A stretch of DNA of 64,000 nt from Opitutus sp. GAS368 (GTDB lineage: Bacteria; Verrucomicrobiota; Verrucomicrobiia; Opitutales; Opitutaceae). A model generated the notes under the pieces. The model was not told where the DNA came from, made no database searches, and saw nothing but the letters and a program-made list of their open reading frames with translations. How positions within the stretch are numbered: position 1 is the stretch's first letter; every line of letters starts with the position of its first letter. Below are positions 63,568-64,000 of the stretch, in pieces. The stretch lies in assembly GCF_900104925.1 (NCBI RefSeq), contig NZ_LT629735.1, positions 1,458,291 through 1,522,290 on the forward strand. Direction: 5' to 3'. The position numbers were made by a program, and so were the translations under genes.

Positions 63568-64000
63568 ATGAAACCCACCCGCCTGCTTGCCCTGCTTGCC
63601 ACCAGCGTTTCCGCGCTGTTCGCCGCCGACAAAAACTTCGACACCTGGGCCGAGACCTTCTCCGCCGACTGGGTGCGCTCGAACCCGACGTTCTCGACCA
63701 TCCAGCAATACCTGCCCGCCGGCGAACAAGACGCGCTCGACCGCCAGCTGACCAAGATCACCAAGGAAGCTCGCGCCGAACGCGTCGCGAAGGCCAGGGC
63801 CGGGCTCGCGGAGCTCGCGAAGTTTGACCGCGCCTCGCTGGACGCCCAGCAGCGCGTCTCCGCCGCCACCATCGAGTGGTCGCTCAAGGGCATCATCGAG
63901 TCCGAGCCGTTCGCCGACTACAGCTACGTCTTCAACCAGTTCCAAGGGCTGCACGTGAACCTCGTGAACTTCATGAGCCAGTCGCACCCCATCCGGAACA
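63568..64000 (+). CDS. DUF885 protein, cut by the window edge
   Basis: The first 144 residues of a DUF885-family protein from the ATG at 63568, with a signal peptide of about 19 (SALFAAD). AADKNFDTWAETFSADWVR and the RASLDAQQRVSAATIEWSLK segment match the start of this M32-like putative exported peptidase family. The metal-binding motif would be beyond 64000. No stop codon is reached. Confidence 0.8.
   Translation, partial: MKPTRLLALLATSVSALFAADKNFDTWAETFSADWVRSNPTFSTIQQYLPAGEQDALDRQLTKITKEARAERVAKARAGLAELAKFDRASLDAQQRVSAATIEWSLKGIIESEPFADYSYVFNQFQGLHVNLVNFMSQSHPIRN

Overview
The window is high-GC bacterial DNA. Dense genes, a TonB/FecR/ECF envelope system, a membrane pyrophosphatase, DUF3299, DUF5069 and DUF885 proteins and many REP-like hairpins suggest Verrucomicrobiota, perhaps Opitutaceae. 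That assignment is an inference, because there is no rRNA or other phylogenetic marker in view.

Layout. From 62 to 52104 all 42 genes lie on the minus strand, so transcription runs from high to low coordinates. Twenty-nine of them (numbered SBP-1 to SBP-29 by coordinate) encode exported PstS-like solute-binding proteins carrying 30 binding domains, and nearly all share a RTWGQLGLTGEWADKPI-type core. No Pst permease, Pst ATPase, PhoU, PhoR or PhoB is present. Interspersed are two TonB-dependent receptors, an ECF sigma factor with its FecR-like anti-sigma, two YncE-like beta-propellers, three small paralogous periplasmic proteins, one NMT1-type binding protein (and a second fused to SBP-16), one SUMF1-family protein, and at the distal end a formate-dehydrogenase-gamma-like cytochrome b and a PepSY membrane protein.

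Regulation. Seven promoters in this region (13-67, 30362-30416, 34739-34793, 38281-38335, 40806-40860, 43444-43498, 52153-52207) have the same 55-bp plan: four 7-bp repeats on an 11-bp period, then exactly 9 bp, then a -10-like hexamer. This is the architecture of a PhoB-class Pho box. I infer that the cluster is a phosphate-starvation regulon, with an additional FecI/FecR-type circuit inside it. The promoter at 13-67 reads out of the left edge, so the regulon continues beyond the window.

How the parts may work together (inference): TonB receptors bring scarce compounds across the outer membrane, and a diversified set of PstS-like proteins captures them in the periplasm. Only SBP-1 and SBP-2 keep the SGT phosphate loop of PstS. 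In the other copies it is eroded or replaced, so many may bind other oxyanions or organophosphates, or act as sensors. The array appears to have grown by duplication of single genes and of two-gene modules (SBP-2/3 with SBP-22/23; SBP-17/18 with SBP-25/26), and by fusions (SBP-7, SBP-16, SBP-24). REP-like palindromes have been captured in frame in the leader of five genes.

From 52265 to the right end the genes are ordinary and on mixed strands: an RraA-family protein, a cation-diffusion facilitator, a tandem-ACT protein, a large BNR/sortilin-like exoprotein, a decayed DUF4242 gene, a DUF3299 protein with a MacB/LolD-type ABC transporter, a divergent membrane-bound pyrophosphatase, a DUF5069 protein and the start of a DUF885 protein.
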